Origin: Anaerolineales bacterium
Lineage (GTDB): Bacteria > Chloroflexota > Anaerolineae > Anaerolineales > UBA11858
Direction of reading: 5' to 3'
DNA length: 64,000 nucleotides
NCBI GenBank assembly: GCA_028278545.1
Contig: JANQED010000132.1
Coordinates: forward strand, 1-64,000
Below are positions 61,986 through 64,000 of the stretch, in pieces. The first letter of the stretch is position 1. Each line of letters opens with the position of its first letter. The position numbers were made by a program, and so were the translations under genes. The notes under the pieces were generated by a model. The model had not been told where the DNA came from and made no database searches. It saw nothing but the letters and a program-made list of their open reading frames with translations.

Positions 61986-63632
61986 ATGAAATCTAAACTA
62001 CTCCTTTTCTTGATCCTGCTTACAGGATGTGCTGGACTGCAAGACAGTACCCCCAAACCTATCTCAGGGATAGATTATCCCATCAGCATCGCTGAGGCCG
62101 AACTCACTGTGCTCGACGCGCGCATCCGCAACAGCATGCAAACCCACTACATGATGAGCTACCCGGGGCCCTCACAGGTATTCTATGTTGTTACGCTAAG
62201 CTTGGAAGGCATAGATGAGGACCCAGATTTGACCCTGGATTGGGGAACCACCAATCTCAAGCTCGCTGACGAGACCAATATCATCGAGCCGACCGAATCT
62301 CAGCGCACCATTGCAGATGAGCATGTCGAATACAAGGTCAGTGAGAATGTCACCTTCATATACTTATACTATTTTGAAGTCTCCAAAGATGCCGACTTTG
62401 AGAATTACTCCCTTCTCCTCCCCAACGGTCAGACAGTCGCTCTGGGCTCAATCGTGTCTATCGCGGCACCCCCTGAGACCCGTTCCGTGGAGATCGACCT
62501 GAACAATGTGGTGGACGGCGGCTCTGGCAACCAGGCAGATGCCTTTCATGCCACGGTCAGCGGTGGACAAATGAATATTGCCAGTGCCTCCCATGCTACC
62601 GTCGGCGGAGGAAGGCAAAATACTGCCAGCTATTTCTACGCCACGATCGGAGGCGGCTACGCCAATACCGCCACTGGCCGTGATACCGTCATCGGGGGCG
62701 GCAGCCGCAACACAGCCGACGATGCCCGGGCTACGATTGGCGGAGGAATCCAAAATAGTGCCAGCGCTCCTGACACAACCATCGCCGGGGGGGCGTACAA
62801 CCTCGCCTCAGATGACTACGCCTCCGTAGGTGGGGGCACGCGAAATTCCGCGGCTGGCTTCAGTTCGACTATTTCCGGGGGAGTCGGCAACACCACCAGC
62901 GCCGACCAGGCTACCATAGGCGGGGGGTTAGGCAATCAAGCCACAGCTTCTTATGCCACGATCAGCGGTGGGCACGGGAACATCGCCAGCGGCGCTTACG
63001 CAGCCATCCCCGGAGGACTGCTAAATATCGCAGCAGGGGACTTCAGCATTGCATCAGGGCATCGTGCTCAGGTAGATGCCGACCACCCAGGCGTATTCCT
63101 TTATGCCGACTCCAGTGATTTTGCCTTCTACTCCGAAATAGCCAATGAGTTTGCTGTCCGGGCCACCGGTGGCGTGCGTTTTGTGACCAGCATCGATGAG
63201 CAAGGCAACCCCATCACCGGGATAAACTTACCCGCGGGCAGCGGGGCCTGGTCAACGCTGAGCGACCGCGATACGAAAGCGGATATCTCCCCAGTGGATC
63301 AAGATCAAATCCTGGCGTCATTGGCAGAGATGCCCATCTCAACCTGGCACTACGCTGGGCAAGACCCCTCCATCCAACACATCGGCCCCATGGCGCAGGA
63401 TTTCTATGCCAGCTTTGGCCTGGGCGAGGACGACCGTCACATCAGCACAGTAGACGCTGATGGTATCTCCCTGGCTGCCATCCAGGGTTTGTATTCAATG
63501 GCACAGGATCAAGAAGCCAGAATCAATGCTCTTGAAACTCAAATTAAAATCCTGCACATTGCCCTGCTATGCTTCATTTTCATGTTCGCCATCCTGATAC
63601 GGAAGCAGATTTCCTCTCAGGAAGTGAGCTAA
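61986..63632 (+). CDS. Lipoprotein with head repeats and S74 chaperone domain
   Basis: 548 aa from the ATG at 61986 with GGGAG upstream. Lipobox LILLTGC predicts lipid anchoring. After a beta domain of about 160 residues come eleven 15-residue repeats (consensus ATIGGGxxNxASxxx), as in trimeric adhesin heads. A YadA/tail-spike-like segment and the intramolecular chaperone of the endosialidase type follow: LSDRDTKADISPVD with the Ser/Lys autocleavage pair, and HIGPMAQDFYASFGLG. A coiled coil (QEARINALETQIKILH) and a C-terminal membrane helix end it. It is divergent from the sortase. Confidence 0.85.
   Translation: MKSKLLLFLILLTGCAGLQDSTPKPISGIDYPISIAEAELTVLDARIRNSMQTHYMMSYPGPSQVFYVVTLSLEGIDEDPDLTLDWGTTNLKLADETNIIEPTESQRTIADEHVEYKVSENVTFIYLYYFEVSKDADFENYSLLLPNGQTVALGSIVSIAAPPETRSVEIDLNNVVDGGSGNQADAFHATVSGGQMNIASASHATVGGGRQNTASYFYATIGGGYANTATGRDTVIGGGSRNTADDARATIGGGIQNSASAPDTTIAGGAYNLASDDYASVGGGTRNSAAGFSSTISGGVGNTTSADQATIGGGLGNQATASYATISGGHGNIASGAYAAIPGGLLNIAAGDFSIASGHRAQVDADHPGVFLYADSSDFAFYSEIANEFAVRATGGVRFVTSIDEQGNPITGINLPAGSGAWSTLSDRDTKADISPVDQDQILASLAEMPISTWHYAGQDPSIQHIGPMAQDFYASFGLGEDDRHISTVDADGISLAAIQGLYSMAQDQEARINALETQIKILHIALLCFIFMFAILIRKQISSQEVS
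62550..63044 (+). repeat. Eleven tandem 45-bp repeats coding for 15-residue units
   Basis: Each unit reads like A-T-(V/I)-x-G-G-x-x-N-x-A-x-x-x-x. Units include ATVSGGQMNIASASH, ATIGGGYANTATGRD and ATISGGHGNIASGAY. Codon use differs between units, so the array is not a recent amplification. It forms the repetitive head of the lipoprotein. Confidence 0.9.
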
Positions 63633-63717
63633 TAAGAGCCTCATCCTCAAGAGTGACATTTATTTTATAAATAGTATTACCTATATCACTTTTTTCGCTA
63701 AAATCGGATATCTGCGG

Positions 63718-63745
63718 TTGACTTTTTCACATCCCACGATATACT
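63718..63745 (+). promoter_or_regulatory. Promoter of the MTHFR_C-type gene
   Basis: TTGACT, 16 nt, TATACT. The start point would be near 63752, giving a leader of about 95 nt with AAAGGAAAAG before the ATG at 63847. The first 80 nt of the gap after the lipoprotein show no other feature. Confidence 0.65.
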
Positions 63746-63846
63746 GACAAATGACCATTTACGATCAACTGAAGACTCCTTATCCTGGCATGGCGAAATG
63801 CTAAGGGAAGGCGTCCTTTTCCACGTACCTCGAAAGGAAAAGTGCT

Positions 63847-64000
63847 ATGGCGATTTTCTCCCCTCCCCGATACCAGGCCCCTTTCAAGCCTTTTAACCGC
63901 GAAGATATCTCGCCTTCCATGAAGGTCTTCACCGCGGGCGAAGGCTTGGTCAAGGGTATTCTTTTCGGCTGCCGTATGTGTGGGAACTGCATCCTGCAAG
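63847..64000 (+). CDS. MTHFR C-terminal-domain protein (5' part only)
   Basis: The frame opens at ATG 63847 behind AAAGGAAAAG and runs off the window after 51 codons, so it is not in the ORF track. The end LFGCRMCGNCILQ matches the N-terminal cysteine motif of the methylene-THF reductase C-terminal domain family (MTHFR_C, PF12225), whose Cys residues bind an iron-sulfur cluster. These proteins pair with MetF-like reductases in one-carbon metabolism, including the Wood-Ljungdahl route. The reductase itself should lie downstream of the window. Confidence 0.85.
   Translation, partial: MAIFSPPRYQAPFKPFNREDISPSMKVFTAGEGLVKGILFGCRMCGNCILQ

Noticed and set aside
62550-63044. Regular 45-bp repeat considered as a CRISPR-like array
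   Set aside because: The repeats are contiguous, have no spacers and are in-frame codons for 15-residue head repeats of a lipoprotein.

Overview
The window looks like a chromosomal segment of a Chloroflexota bacterium, most likely from class Anaerolineae. This is inferred from gene content, since no 16S rRNA is present. Supporting content includes many small conserved proteins of the kind seen in that group, a mevalonate-type decarboxylase, ftsZ outside a dcw cluster, a roadblock protein, an N-succinylamino acid racemase locus, and class D/E-like sortase and lipoprotein genes. Base composition is moderately GC-rich. One stretch around 19.5-21.6 kb is clearly more AT-rich. Most of the segment is ordinary housekeeping DNA with short operons on both strands.

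Layout. 0-5 kb: tRNA-Arg(TCT) with a terminator, two conserved unknowns, DUF2007, a LysM/M23 envelope peptidase with DUF192, and a CheY-like receiver. 5-8.7 kb (+): efp, then a chain of overlapping genes (Cys-rich protein, HAD-DinB fusion, FabL-type enoyl reductase, DUF309). 8.7-13.9 kb (-): phosphodiesterase, cyclase-family hydrolase, NSAR/OSBS enolase-superfamily enzyme, COG3375 GNAT acyltransferase and an SDR, a plausible D- to L-amino acid conversion locus. 14-17.7 kb (+): putative glycosidase-like protein, ftsZ and three small or secreted proteins. 17.7-21.1 kb (-): beta-lactamase-fold lipoprotein and an AT-rich condensation-domain protein. 21.6-27.4 kb (+): mvaD-like decarboxylase, rseP, HEAT protein, AEC permease, zincin and acylphosphatase. 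27.4-28 kb: a palindromic repeat element and a GIY-YIG gene between two repeat copies.

28-42.7 kb: radC, zinc-ribbon protein, enolase, plsC, pyrG, roadblock protein, pth, mfd, S1-domain protein, ygfZ-like and ftsH. 42.9-52.1 kb (-): one tightly packed unit with a bi-domain oxidoreductase, a VapBC-type module, a heparinase-like enzyme, a uridine-kinase-like P-loop protein, a GT4 glycosyltransferase and an SLC13/TrkA-C transporter, which looks like surface-polysaccharide metabolism. 52.5-57.4 kb (-): UPF0316, tsaD, M24 peptidase, selA and a membrane protein. 57.4-64 kb: a candidate structured RNA, dnaA, an AI-2E permease with a truncated paralogue upstream, a sortase, a lipoprotein with 15-residue head repeats and an S74 chaperone domain, and the start of an MTHFR C-terminal-domain gene cut by the window edge.

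The most unusual items are: the in-frame perfect palindrome in the phosphodiesterase; extended -10 boxes placed 6-7 nt before the start codon of three genes (leaderless transcripts); the GIY-YIG/repeat unit; the AT-stem-closed candidate RNA before dnaA; the S74/head-repeat lipoprotein with a C-terminal membrane segment; and the possible use of a cyclase-family hydrolase as the missing desuccinylase of an NSAR pathway. Start sites were often moved from the ORF-track start to a downstream start with a Shine-Dalgarno (SD) sequence; each change is noted.
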